64,000 nucleotides of DNA from Osmia lignaria lignaria (taxonomy: Eukaryota > Arthropoda > Insecta > Hymenoptera > Megachilidae), in assembly GCF_051020975.1 (NCBI RefSeq), contig NW_027478168.1:6820001-6884000 (forward strand). Direction: 5' to 3'. A model generated the notes under the pieces. That model worked only from the letters and a program-made list of their open reading frames with translations. It was not told the origin of the DNA and did no database searches. The position numbers and the translations under genes were made by a program. Positions 10,701-23,498 of this stretch are shown one piece after another; the first letter of the stretch is position 1; the number at the start of each line of letters is the position of its first letter.

Positions 10701-13700
10701 ATTTCTTCTTCTTGTTGTTCTTCTTCTGCACAGCTAAGCTGGAAGTGGCATTTGCAGCTCGCAATAGTGCAGAGTTATCCCAAAGAAAGGGGCCACGGTG
10801 TTTCTGTATCTCTATTATGTTGGTGCGGCTTCGGAACTTTTAAATATCTTGATATATCTCGAGAACTACGCATCTGATCAAAAAATATCATAGAACATAA
10901 AAAGTAGGAAACATAATTCTCTACAAAAAAGGTCTCTTAACATTTTGCCATAGCTCGCTTCGTTTCCGAGATATTTGCAGATTTATCTCAAGGAAAGGGG
11001 CCTGACGGACATATTTCGAGATATTTCTTCTTCTTGTTGTTCTTCTTCTGCACAGCTAAGCTGGAAGTGGCATTTGCGGCTCGCACTAGTGCAGAGTTAT
11101 CTCAAAGAATGAGGCCACGGTGTTTCTGTACCTCTATTATGTTGGTGCAGCTTCGGAACTTTTAAATATCTTGATATATCTCGAGAACTACGCATCTGAT
11201 CAAAAAATATCATCGAAGATAAAAAGTAGGAAACTTAATTCTCTACAAAAAAGGTCTCTTAACATTTTGCCATAGCTCGCTTCGTTTCCGAGATATTTGC
11301 AGATTTATCTCAAGGGAAGTGGCCTGACGGACATATTTCGAGATATTTCTTCTTCTTGTTGTTCTTCTTCTGCACAGCTAAGCTGGAAGTGGCATTTCCA
11401 GCTCGCAATAGTGCAGAGTTATCTCAAAGAAAGGGGCCACGGTGTTTCTGTATCTCTATTATGTTGGTGTGGCTTCGGAACTTTTAAATATCTTGATATA
11501 TCTCGAGAACTACGCATCTGATCAAAAAACATCATAGAACATAAATTGTAGGAAACATGATTCTCTACAAAAAAGGTCTCTTAACATTTTGCCATAGCTC
11601 GCTTCGTTTCCGAGATATTTGCAGATTTATCTCAAGGGAAGGGGCCTGACGGACATATTTCGAGATATTTCTTCTTCTTGTTGTTCTTCTTCTGCACAGC
11701 TAAGCTGGAAGTGGCATTTGCGGCTCGCACTAGTGCAGAGTTATCTCAAAGAATGAGGCCACGGTGTTTCTGTACCTCTATTATGTTGGTGCAGCTTCGG
11801 AACTTTTAAATATCTTGATATATCTCGAGAACTACGCATCTGATCAAAAAATATCATCGAAGATAAAAAGTAGGAAACTTAATTCTCTACAAAAAAGGTC
11901 TCTTAACATTTTGCCATAGCTCGCTTCGTTTCCGAGATATTTGCAGATTCAGCTCAAAGGAACGGGCCTGACGGACATATTTCGAGATACTTCTTCTTCT
12001 TGTTGTTCTTCCTCTGCACAGCTAAGCTGGAAGTGGCATTTGCAGCTCGCAATAGTGCAGAGTTATCTCAAAGAAAGGGGCCACGGTGTTTCTGTATCTC
12101 TATTATGTTGGTGTGGCTTCGGAACTTTTAAATATCTTGATATATCTCGAGAACTACGCATCTGATCAAAAAACATCATAGAACATAAATTGTAGGAAAC
12201 ATAATTCTCTACAAAAAAGGTCTCTTAACATTTTGCCATAGCTCGCTTCGTTTCCGAGATATTTGCAGATTTATCTCAAGGGAAGGGGCCTGACGGACAT
12301 ATTTCGAGATATTTCTTCTTCTTGTTGTTCTTCTTCTGCACAGCTAAGCTGGAAGTGGCATTTGCGGCTCGCACTAGTGCAGAGTTATCTCAAAGAAAGG
12401 GGCCACGGTGTTTCTGTATCTCTATTATGTTGGTGCGGCTTCGGAACTTTTAAATATCTCGATATATCTCGAAAACTACGCTTCTGATCAAAAAATATCA
12501 TAGAGCATAAATTGTAGGAAACATAATTCTCTACAAAAAACGTATCTTAACATTTTGCCATAGCTCGCTTCGTTTCCGAGATATTTGCAGATTCAGCTCA
12601 AAGGAACGGGCCTGACGGACATATTTCGAGATACTTCTTCTTCTTGTTGTTCTTCCTCTGCACAGCTACGCTGGAAGTGGCATTTGCAGCTCGCAATAGT
12701 GCAGAGTTATCTCAAAGAAAGGGGCCACGGTGTTTCTGTATCTCTATTATGTTGGTGCGGCTTCGGAACTTTTAAATATCTCGATATATCTCGAAAACTA
12801 CGCTTCTGATCAAAAAATATCATAGAGCATAAATTGTAGGAAACATAATTCTCTACAAAATACGTATCTTAACATTTTGCCATAGCTCGCTTCGTTTCCG
12901 AGATATTTGCAGATTCAGCTCAAAGGAACTGGCCTGACGGACATATTTCGAGATACTTCTTCTTCTTGTTGTTCTTCCTCTGCACAGCTAAGCTGGAAGT
13001 GGCATTTGCAGCTCGCAATAGTGCAGAGTTATCTCAAAGAAAGGGGCCACGGTGTTTCTGTATCTCTATTATGTTGGTGCGGCTTCGGAACTTTTAAATA
13101 TCTCGATATATCTCGAAAACTACGCTTCTGATCAAAAAATATCATAGAACATAAATTGTAGGAAACATAATTCTCTACAAAAAAGGTCTCTTAACATTTT
13201 GCCATAGCTCGCTTCGTTTCCGAGATATTTGCAGATTTATCTCAAGGGAAGGGGCCTGACGGACATATTTCGAGATATTTCTTCTTCTTGTTGTTCTTCT
13301 TCTGCACAGCTGAGCTGGAAGTGGCATTTGCAGGTCGCAATAGTGCAGAGTTATCTCAAAGAAAGGGGCCACGGTGTTTCTGTATCTCTATTATGTTGGT
13401 GCGGCTTCGGAACTTTTGAATATCTCGATATATCTCGAAAACTACGCTTCTGATCAAAAAATATCATAGAACGTAAATTGTAGGAAACATTATTCTCTAC
13501 AAAAAAGGTCTCTTAACATTTTGCCATAGCTCGCTTCCTTTCCGAGATATTTGCAGATTCATCTCAAGGGAAGGGGTCTGACGGACATATTTCGAGATAT
13601 TTCTTCTTCTTGTTGTTCTTCTTCTGCACAGCTAAGCTCGAAGCGGCATTTGCAGCTCGCAATAGTGCAGAGTTATCTCAAAGAAAGAGGCCACGGTGTT

Positions 13701-14168
13701 TCTGTACCTCTATTATGTTGGTGCAGCTTCGGAACTTTTAAATATCTTGATATATCTCGAGAACTACGCATCTGATCAAAAAATATCATCGAACATAAAA
13801 AGTAGGAAACTTAATTCTCTACAAAAAAGGTCTCTTAACATTTTGCAATAGCTCGCTTCGTTTCCGAGATATTTGCAGATTTATCTCAAGGGAAGTGGCC
13901 TGACGGACATATTTCGAGATATTTCTTCTTCTTGTTGTTCTTGTTCTGCACAGCTAAGCTGGAAGTGGCATTTGCAGCTCGCAATAGTGCAGAGTTATCC
14001 CAAAGAAAGGGTCCACGGTGTTTCTGTATCTCTATTATGTTGGTGCGGCTTCGGAACTTTTAAATATCTTGATATATCTCGAGAACTACGCATCTGATCA
14101 AAAAATATCATACTACATAAAAAGTAGGAAACTTAATTCTCTACAAGAAAGGTCTCTAAACATTTTGC
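7729..14168 (+). repeat. Mixed monomers 25-44 without a long higher-order pattern
   Basis: These are twenty monomers of exact 322-bp spacing. Types are shuffled: the alternative 5' type occurs at 9017, 9661, 11915, 12559 and 12881, and the CAGGTCGC middle type at 10305 and 13203. The monomer at 8695 has TGCATATTT and a TTAGTGC stop. Several monomers carry GTGTGGC together with an ACATCATAG linker (9017, 11271, 11915), also seen at 14169 and 25751, marking a spread haplotype. Confidence 0.75.
10949..12236 (+). repeat. Two-monomer tandem duplication (644-bp offset)
   Basis: The monomers at 10949 and 11593 share the rare AAGAATGAGGCC, which creates an in-frame TGA, together with GTACCTC, GTGCAGC and an ATCATCGAAG linker. 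The monomers that follow each (11271 and 11915) share GTGTGGC and ACATCATAG but differ in their 5' part: one has the standard type with AAGTGG, the other the alternative CAGCTCAAAGG type. The pair is therefore a dimer duplication later modified by a 5' exchange. Confidence 0.75.
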
Positions 14169-16100
14169 CATAGCTCGCTTCGTTTCCGAGATATTTGCAG
14201 ATTTATCTCAAAGGAACGGGCCTGACGGACATATTTCGAGATACTTCTTCTTCTTGTTGTTCTTCCTCTGCACAGCTAAGCTGGAAGTGGCATTTGCAGC
14301 TCGCAATAGTGCAGAGTTATCTCAAAGAAAGGGGCCACGGTGTTTCTGTATCTCTATTATGTTGGTGTGGCTTCGGAACTTTTAAATATCTTGATATATC
14401 TCGAGAACTACGCATCTGATCAAAAAACATCATAGAACACAAATTGTAGGAAACATAATTCTCTACAAAAAAGGTCTCTTAACATTTTGCCATAGCTCGC
14501 TTCGTTTCCGAGATATTTGCAGATTTATCTCAAGGGAAGGGGCCTGACGGACATATTTCGAGATATTTCTTCTTCTTGTTGTTCTTCTTCTGCACAGCTA
14601 AGCTGGAAGTGGCATTTGCGGCTCGCACTAGTGCAGAGTTATCTCAAAGAAAGAGGCCACGGTGTTTCTGTACCTCTATTATGTTGGTGCAGCTTCGGAA
14701 CTTTTAAATATCTTGATATATCTCGAGAACTACGCATCTGATCAAAAAATATCATCGAAGATAAAAAGTAGGAAACTTAATTCTCTACAAAAAAGGTCTC
14801 TTAACATTTTGCCATAGCTCGCTTCGTTTCCGAGATATTTGCAGATTCATATCAAGGGAAGTGGCCTGACGGACATTTTTCGAGATATTTCTTCTTCTTG
14901 TTGTTCTTCTTCTGCACAGCTAAGCTGGAAGTGGCATTTCCAGCTCGCAATAGTGCAGAGTTATCTCAATGAAAGGGGCCACGGTGTTTCTGTATCTCTA
15001 TTATGTTGGTGCGGCTTCGGAACTTTTAAATATCTTGATATATCTCGAGAACTACGCATCTGATCAAAAAATATCATAGAACATAAAAAGTAGGAAACTT
15101 AATTCTCTACAAAAAAGGTCTCTTAACATTTTGCCATAGCTCGCTTCGTTTCCGAGATATTTGCATATTTATCTCAAGGGAAGGGGCCTGACGGACATAT
15201 TTCGAGATATTTCTTCTTCTTGTTGTTCTTCTTCTGCACAGCTAAGCTGGAAGTGGCATTTGCGGCTCTCACTAGTGCAGAGTTATCTCAAAGAAAGGGG
15301 CCACGGTGTTTCTGTATCTCTATTATGTTGGTGCGGCTTCGGAACTTTTAAATATCTCGATATATCTCGAAAACTACGCTTCTGATCAAAAAATATCATA
15401 GAACATAAATTGTAGGAAACATAATTCTCTACAAAAAAGGTCTCTTAACATTTTGCCATAGCTCGCTTCGTTTCCGAGATATTTGCAGATTTATCTCAAG
15501 GGAAGGGGCCTGACGGACATATTTCGAGATATTTCTTCTTCTTGTTGTTCTTCTTCTGCACAGCTAAGCTGGAAGTGGCATTTGCGGCTCGCACTAGTGC
15601 AGAGTTATCTCAAAGAAAGGGGCCACGGTGTTTCTGTATCTCTATTATGTTGGTGCGGCTTCGGAACTTTTAAATATCTCGATATATCTCGAAAACTACG
15701 CTTCTGATCAAAAAATATCATAGAGCATAGATTGTAGGAAACATAATTCTCTACAAAAAACGTATCTTAACATTTTGCCATAGCTCGCTTCGTTTCCGAG
15801 ATATTTGCAGATTCAGCTCAAAGGAACGGGCCTGACGGACACATTTCGAGATACTTCTTCTTCTTGTTGTTCTTCCTCTGCACAGCTAAGCTGGAAGTGG
15901 CATTTGCAGCTCGCAATAGTGCAGAGTTATCTCAAAGAAAGGGGCCACGGTGTTTCTGTATCTCTATTATGTTGGTGCGGCTTCGGAGCTTTTAAATATC
16001 TCGATATATCTCGAAAACTACGCTTCTGATCAAAAAATATCATAGAGCATAAATTGTAGGAAACATAATTCTCTACAAAAAACGTATCTTAACATTTTGC

Positions 16101-17066
16101 CATAGCTCGCTTCGTTTCCGAGATATTTGCAGATTCAGCTCAAAGGAACTGGCCTGACGGACATATTTCGAGATACTTCTTCTTCTTGTTGTTCTTCCTC
16201 TGCACAGCTAAGCTGGAAGTGGCATTTGCAGCTCGCAATAGTGCAGAGTTATCTCAAAGAAAGGGGCCACGGTGTTTCTGTATCTCTATTATGTTGGTGC
16301 GGCTTCGGAACTTTTAAATATCTTGATATATCTCGAGAACTACGCCTCTGATCAAAAAATATCATAGAACATAAAAAGTAGGAAACTTAATTCTCTACAA
16401 AAAAGGTCTCTTAACATTTTGCCATAGCTCGCTTCGTTTCCGAGATATTTGCAGATTTATCTCAAGGGAAGGGGCCTGACGGACATGTTTCGAGATATTT
16501 CTTCTTCTTGTTGTTCTTCTTCTGCACAGCTAAGCTAGAAGTGGCATTTGCGGCTCGCACTAGTGCAGAGTTATCTCAAAGAAAGGGGCCACGGTGTTTC
16601 TGTATCTCTATTATGTTGGTGCGGCTTCGGAACTTTTAAATATCTCGATATATCTCGAAAACTACGCTTCTGATCAAAAAATATCCTAGAACATAAATTG
16701 TAGGAAACATAATTCTCTACAAAAAAGGTCTCTTAACATTTGGCCATAGCTCTCTTTGTTTCCGAGATATTTCCAGATTTATCTCAAGGGAAGGGGCCTG
16801 ACGGACATATTTCGAGATATTTCTTCTTCTTGTTGTTCTTCTTCTGCACAGCTGAGCTGGAAGTGGCATTTGCAGCTCGCAATAGTGCAGAGTTATCTCA
16901 AAGAAAGGGGCCACGGTGTTTCTGTATCTCTATTATGTTGGTGCGGCTTCGGAACTTTTGAATATCTCGATATATCTCGAAAACTACGCTTCTGATCAAA
17001 AAATATCATAGAACATAAAAAGTAGGAAACTTAATTCTCTACAAAAAAGGTCTCTTAACATTTTGC
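16101..17066 (+). repeat. Three monomers of copy 1 absent from copy 2
   Basis: Monomers 51-53 lack counterparts between the monomers at 27361 and 27683. Monomer 86 (27361) has the 5' part of monomer 50 (GACACATTTCG) and the AACATAAAAAGTAGG linker of monomer 53, so the loss was an exchange inside aligned monomers. Monomer 52 (16423) carries an AAGCTAGAA stop and ACATGTTTC; monomer 53 (16745) has TTTGGCCATAG upstream, CTCTCTTTG and TTTCCAG changes. Confidence 0.85.
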
Positions 17067-18676
17067 CATAGCTCGCTTCGTTTCCGAGATATTTGCAGAT
17101 TTATCTCAAGGGAAGGGGCCTGACGGACATATTTCGAGATATTTCTTCTTCTTGTTGTTCTTCTTCTGCACAGCTGAGCTGGATGTGGCATTTGCAGGTT
17201 GCAATAGTGCAGAGTTATCTCAAAGAAAGGGGCCACGGTGTTTCTGTATCTCTATTATGTTGGTGCGGCTTCGGAACTTTTGAATATCTCGATATATCTC
17301 GAAAACTACGCTTCTGATCAAAAAATATCATAGAACGTAAATTGTAGCAAACATTATTCTCTACAAAAAAGGTCTCTTAACATTTTGCCATAGCTCGCTT
17401 CGTTTCCGAGATATTTGCAGATTCATCTCAAGGGAAGGGGTCTGACGGACATATTTCGAGATATTTCTTCTTCTTGTTGTTCTTCTTCTGCACAGCTAAG
17501 CTCGAAGCGGCATTTGCAGCTCGCAATAGTGCAGAGTTATCTCAAAGAAAGGGGCCACGGTGTTTCTGTATCTCTATTATGTTGGTGCGGTTTCGGAACT
17601 TTTAAATATCTTGATATATCTCGAGAACTACGCATCTGATCAAAAAATATCATAGAACATAAAAAGTAGGAAACTTAATTCTCTACAAAAAAGGTGTCTC
17701 AACATTTTGCCATAGCTCGCTTCGTTTCCGAGATATTTGCAGATTTATCTCAAGGGAAGGGGCCTGACGGACATATTTCGAGATATTTCTTCTTCTTGTT
17801 GTTCTTCTTCTGCACAGCTGAGCTGGAAGTGGCATTTGCAGGTCGCAATAGTGCAGAGTTATCTCAAAGAAAGGGGCCACGGTGTTTCTGTATCTCTATT
17901 ATGTTGGTGCGGCTTCGGAACTTTTAAATATCTTGATATATCTCGAGAACTACGCATCTGATCAAAAAATATCATAGAACATAAAAAGTAGGAAACTTAA
18001 TTCTCTACAAAAAAGGTCTCTTAACATTTTGCCATAGCTCGCTTCGTTTCCGAGATATTTGCAGATTTATCTCAAGGGAAGGGGCCTGACGGACATATTT
18101 CGAGATATTTCTTCTTCTTGTTGTCCTTCTTCTGCACAGCTAAACTGGAAGTGGCATTTCCAGCTCGCAATAGTGCAGAGTTATCTCAAAGAAAGGGGCC
18201 ACGGTGTTTCTGTATCTCTATTATGTTGGTGCGCTTTCGGAACTTTTAAATATCTTGATATATCTCGAGAACTACGCATCTGATCAAAAAATATCATAGA
18301 ACATAAAAAGTAGGAAACTTAATTCTCTACAAAAAAGGTCTCTTAACATTTTGCCATAGCTCGCTTCGTTTCCGAGATATTTGCAGATTTATCTCAAGGG
18401 AAGTGGCCTGACGGACATATTTCGAGATATTTCTTCTTCTTGTTGTTCTTCTTCTGCACAGCTAAACTGGAAGTGGCATTTCCAGCTCGCAATAGTGCAG
18501 AGTTATCCCAAAGAAAGGGGCCACGATGTTTCTGTATCTCTATTATGTTGGTGCGGCTTCGGAACTTTTAAATATCTCGATATATCTCGAAAATTACGCT
18601 TCTGATCAAAAAATATCATAGAACATAAATTGTAGGAAACATAATTCTCTACGAAAAAGGTCTCTTAACATTTTGC

Positions 18677-18996
18677 CATAGCTCGCTTCGTTTCCGAGAT
18701 ATTTGCAGATTTATCTCAAGGGAAGGGGCCTGACGGACATATTTCGAGATATTTCTTCTTCTTGTTGTTCTTCTTCTGCACAGCTGAGCTGGAAGTGGCA
18801 TTTGCAGGTCGCAATAGTGCAGTTATCTCAAAGAAAGGGGCCACGGTGTTTCTGTATCTCTATTATGTTGGTGCGGCTTCGGAACTTTTAAATATCTCGA
18901 TATATCTCGAAAACTACGCTTCTGATAAAAAAATATCATAGAACGTAAATTGTAGGAAACATTATTCTCTACAAAAAAGGTCTCTTAACATTTTGC
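18677..18996 (+). repeat. 320-bp monomer with founder 2-bp deletion
   Basis: GTGCAGTTATC near 18819 replaces GTGCAGAGTTATC. The identical deletion, always with the CAGCTGAGCTG and CAGGTCGC haplotype, occurs in nine monomers, starting at 18677, 19962, 22536, 24465, 31225, 32510, 33796, 35725 and 37011. A single origin followed by copying is far simpler than nine events. Confidence 0.92.
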
Positions 18997-19318
18997 CATA
19001 GCTCGCTTCGTTTCCGAGATATTTGCAGATTCATCTCAAGGGAAGGGGTCTGACGGACATATTTCGAGATATTTCTTCTTCTTGTTGTTCTTCTTCTGCA
19101 CAGCTAAGCTCGAAGCGGCATTTGCAGCTCGCAATAGTGCAGAGTTATCTCAAAGAAAGAGGCCACGGTGTTTCTGTACCTCTATTATGTTGGTGCAGCT
19201 TCGGAACTTTTAAATATCTTGATATATCTCGAGAACTACGCATCTGATCAAAAAATATCATCGAACATAAAAAGTAAGAAACTTAATTCTCTACAAAAAA
19301 GGTCTCTTAACATTTTGC

Positions 19319-19639
19319 CATAGCTCGCTTCGTTTCCGAGATATTTGCAGATTTATCTCAAGGGAAGTGGCCTGACGGACATATTTCGAGATATTTCTTC
19401 TTCTTGTTGTTCTTCTTCTGCACAGCTAAACTGGAAGTGGCATTTCCAGCTCGCAATAGTGCAGAGTTATCCCAAAGAAAGGGGCCACGATGTTTCTGTA
19501 TCCTATTATGTTGGTGCGGCTTCGGAACTTTTAAATATCTCGATATATCTCGAAAATTACGCTTCTGATCAAAAAATATCATAGAACATAAATTGTAGGA
19601 AACGTAATTCTCTACAAAAAAGGTCTCTTAACATTTTGC
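19319..19639 (+). repeat. 321-bp monomer with founder 1-bp deletion
   Basis: GTATCCTATTATG near 19498 replaces GTATCTCTATTATG. It always occurs with AAGTGGCC, TAAACTGG, CATTTCCAG, TTATCCCAAAG and CCACGATG. Four monomers share it, starting at 19319, 22856, 31867 and 34116. Each lies one or two monomers after a 2-bp-deletion monomer. Monomers with the same haplotype but no deletion occur at 18355, 22214 and 30903, which is the likely parental form. Confidence 0.92.
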
Positions 19640-21247
19640 CATAGCTCGCTTCGTTTCCGAGATATTTGCAGATTTATCTCAAGGGAAGGGGCCTGACGGA
19701 CATATTTCGAGATATTTCTTCTTCTTGTTGTTGTTCTTCTGCACAGCTAAGCTGGAAGTGGCATTTGCAGCTCGCAGTAGTGCAGAGTTATCTCAAAGAA
19801 AGAGGCCACGGTGTTTCTGTACCTCTATTATGTTGGTGCAGCTTCGGAACTTTTAAATATCTTGATATATCTCGAGAACTACGCATCTGATCAAAAAATA
19901 TCATCGAACATAAAAAGTAGGAAACTTAATTCTCTACAAGAAAGGTCTCTAAACATTTTGCCATAGCTCGCTTCGTTTCCGAGATATTTGCAGATTTATC
20001 TCAAGGGAAGGGGCCTGACGGACATATTTCGAGATATTTCTTCTTCTTGTTCTTCTTCTTCTGCACAGCTGAGCTGGAAGTGGCATTTGCAGGTCGCAAT
20101 AGTGCAGTTATCTCAAAGAAAGGGGCCACGGTGTTTCTGTATCTCTATTATGTTGGTGCGGCTTCGGAACTTTTAAATATCTCGATATATCTCGAAAACT
20201 ACGCTTCTGATCAAAAAATATCATAGAACGTAAATTGTAGGAAACATTATTCTCTACAAAAAAGGTCTCTTAACATTTTGCCATAGCTCGCTTCGTTTCC
20301 GAGATATTTGCAGATTCATCTCAAGGGAAGGGGTCTGACGGACATATTTCGAGATATTTCTTCTTCTTGTTGTTCTTCTTCTGCACAGCTAAGCTCGAAG
20401 CGGCATTTGCAGCTCGCAATAGTGCAGAGTTATCTCAAAGAAAGAGGCCACGGTGTTTCTGTACCTCTATTATGTTGGTGCAGCTTCGGAACTTTTAAAT
20501 ATCTTGATATATCTCGAGAACTACGCATCTGATCAAAAAATATCATCGAACATAAAAAGTAGGAAACTTAATTCTCTACAAAAAAGGTCTCTTAACATTT
20601 TGCCATAGTTCGCTTCGTTTCCGAGCTATTTGCAGATTCATCTCAAGGGAAGGGGTCTGACGGACATATTTCGAGATATTTCTTCTTCTTGTTATTCTTC
20701 TTCTGCACAGCTAAGCTCGAAGTGGCATTTGCAGCTCGCAATAGTGCAGAGTTATCTCAAAGAAAGAGGCCACGGTGTTTCTGTACCTCTATTATGTTGG
20801 TGCAGCTTCGGAACTTTTAAATATCTTGATATATCTCGAGAACTACGCATCTGATCAAAAAATATCATAGAACATAAAAAGTATGAAACTTAATTCTCTA
20901 CAAAAAAGGTCTCTTAACATTTTGCCATAGCTCGCTTCGTTTCCGAGATATTTGCAGATTTATCTCAAGGGAAGGGGCCTGACGGACATATTTCGAGATA
21001 TTTCTTCTTCTTGTTGTTCTTCTTCTGCACAGCTAAGCTGGAAGTGGCATTTGCGGCTCGCACTAGTGCAGAGTTATCACAAAGAAAGGGGCCACGGTGT
21101 TTCTGTATCTCTATTATGTTGGTGCGGCTTCGGAACTTTTAAATATCTCGATATATCTCGAAAACTACGCTTCTGATCAAAAAATATCATAGAACCTAAA
21201 TTGTAGGAAACATAATTCTCTACAAAAAACGTCTCTTAACATTTTGC

Positions 21248-22535
21248 CATAGCTCGCTTCGTTTCCGAGATATTTGCAGATTCAGCTCAAAGGAACTGGC
21301 CTGACGGACATATTTCGAGATATTTCTTCTTCTTGTTGTTCTTCCACTGCACAGCTAAGCTGGAAGTGGCATTTGCAGCTCGCAATAGTGCAGAGTTATC
21401 TCAAAGAAAGGGGCCACGGTGTTTCTGTATCTCTATTATGTTGGTGCGGCTTCGGAACTTTTAAATATCTTAATATATCTCGAGAACTACGCATCTGATC
21501 AAAAAATATCATAGAACATAAAAAGTAGGAAACTTAATTCTCTACAAAAAAGGTCTCTTAACATTTTGCGATAGCTCGCTTCGTTTCCGAGATATTTGCA
21601 GATTTATCTCAAGGGAAGGGGCCTGACGGACATATTTCGAGATATTTCTTCTTCTTGTTGTTCTTCTTCTGCACAGCTAAGCTGGAAGTGGCATTTGCAG
21701 CTCGCACTAGTGCAGAGTTATCTCAAAGAAAGGGGCCACGGTGTTTCTGTATCTCTATTATGTTGGTGCGGCTTCGGAACTTTTAAATATCTCGATATAT
21801 CTCGAAAACTACGCTTCTGATCAAAAAATATCATAGAACATAAAAAGTAGGAAACTTAATTCTCTACAAAAAAGGTCTCTTAACATTTTGCCATAGCTCC
21901 CTTCGTTTCCGAGATATTTGCAGATTTATCTCAAGGGAAGGGGCCTAACCGACATATTTCGAGATATTCCTTCTTCTTGTTGTCCTTCTTCTGCACAGCT
22001 AAACTGGAAGTGGCATTTCCAGCTCGCAATAGTGCAGAGTTATCTCAAAGAAAGGGGCCACGGTGTTTCTGTATCTCTATTATGTTGGTGCGGTTTCGGA
22101 ACTTTTAAATATCTTGATATATCTCGAGAACTACGCATCTGATCAAAAAATATCATAGAACATAAAAAGTAGGAAACTTAATTCTCTACAAAAAAGGTCT
22201 CTTAACATTTTGCCATAGCTCGCTTCGTTTCCGAGATATTTGCAGATTTATCTCAAGGGAAGTGGCCTGACGGACATATTTCGAGATATTTCTTCTTCTT
22301 GTTGTTCTTCTTCTGCACAGCTAAACTGGAAGTGGCATTTCCAGCTCGCAATAGTGCAGAGTTATCCCAAAGAAAGGGGCCACGATGTTTCTGTATCTCT
22401 ATTATGTTGGTGCGGCTTCGGAACTTTTAAATATCTCGATATATCTCGAAAATTACGCTTCTGATCAAAAAATATCATAGAACATAAATTGTAGGAAACA
22501 TAATTCTCTACAAAAAAGGTCTCTTAACATTTTGC
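21248..22535 (+). repeat. Four monomers of copy 1 absent from copy 2
   Basis: Monomers 67-70 have no counterpart after 33474. Monomer 105 (33474) carries the body of monomer 66 up to at least 33716 (ACTACGC, not the ATTACGC of monomer 70) and the linker of monomer 70 from 33744 (AACATAAATTG, not AACCTAAATTG). The exchange is confined to about 28 bp in the linker. Confidence 0.85.
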
Positions 22536-23498
22536 CATAGCTCGCTTCGTTTCCGAGATATTTGCAGATTTATCTCAAGGGAAGGGGCCTGACGGACATA
22601 TTTCGAGATATTTCTTCTTCTTGTTGTTCTTCTTCTGCACAGCTGAGCTGGAAGTGGCATTTGCAGGTCGCAATAGTGCAGTTATCTCAAAGAAAGGGGC
22701 CACGGTGTTTCTGTATCTCTATTATGTTGGTGCGGCTTCGGAACTTTTAAATATCTCGATATATCTCGAAAACTACGCTTCTGATCAAAAAATATCATAG
22801 AACGTAAAAAGTAAGAAACTTAATTCTCTACAAAAAAGGTCTCTTAACATTTTGCCATACCTCGCTTCGTTTCCGAGATATTTGCAGATTTATCTCAAGG
22901 GAAGTGGCCTGACGGACATATTTCGAGATATTTCTTCTTCTTGTTGTTCTTCTTCTGCACAGCTAAACTGGAAGTGGCATTTCCAGCTCGCAATAGTGCA
23001 GAGTTATCCCAAAGAAAGGGGCCACGATGTTTCTGTATCCTATTATGTTGGTGCGGCTTCGGAACTTTTAAATATCTCGATATATCTCGAAAATTACGCT
23101 TCTGATCAAAAAATATCATAGAACATAAATTGTAGGAAACATAATTCTCTACAAAAAAGGTCTCTTAACATTTTGCCATAGCTCGCTTCGTTTCCGAGAT
23201 ATTTGCAGATTTATCTCAAGGGAAGGGGCCTGACGGACATATTTCGAGATACTTCTTCTTCTTGTTGTTCTTCTTCTGCACAGCTAAGCTGGAAGTGGCA
23301 TTTGCAGTTCGCAATAGTGCAAAGTTATCTCAAAGAGAGGGGCCACGGTGTTTCTGTATCTCTATTATGTTGGTGCGGCTTCGGAACTTTTAAGTATCTT
23401 GATCTATCTCGAGAACTACGCATCTGATCAAAAAATATCATAGAAGATAAAAAGTAGGAAACTTAATTCTCTACAAAAAAGGTCTCTTAACATTTCGC

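Noticed and set aside
13175..13372. Minus-strand 65-codon frames (also near 16717, 17039, 27655, 43421, 45675 and others)
   Set aside because: They appear only where CAGCTAAGCTG has become CAGCTGAGCTG, which removes a minus-strand stop. The frame is a by-product of one substitution in a repeat.
19358..19582. Minus-strand 74-codon frame (also at 22895, 31906 and 34155)
   Set aside because: It exists only in the four monomers with the founder 1-bp deletion, which joins two frames by chance.
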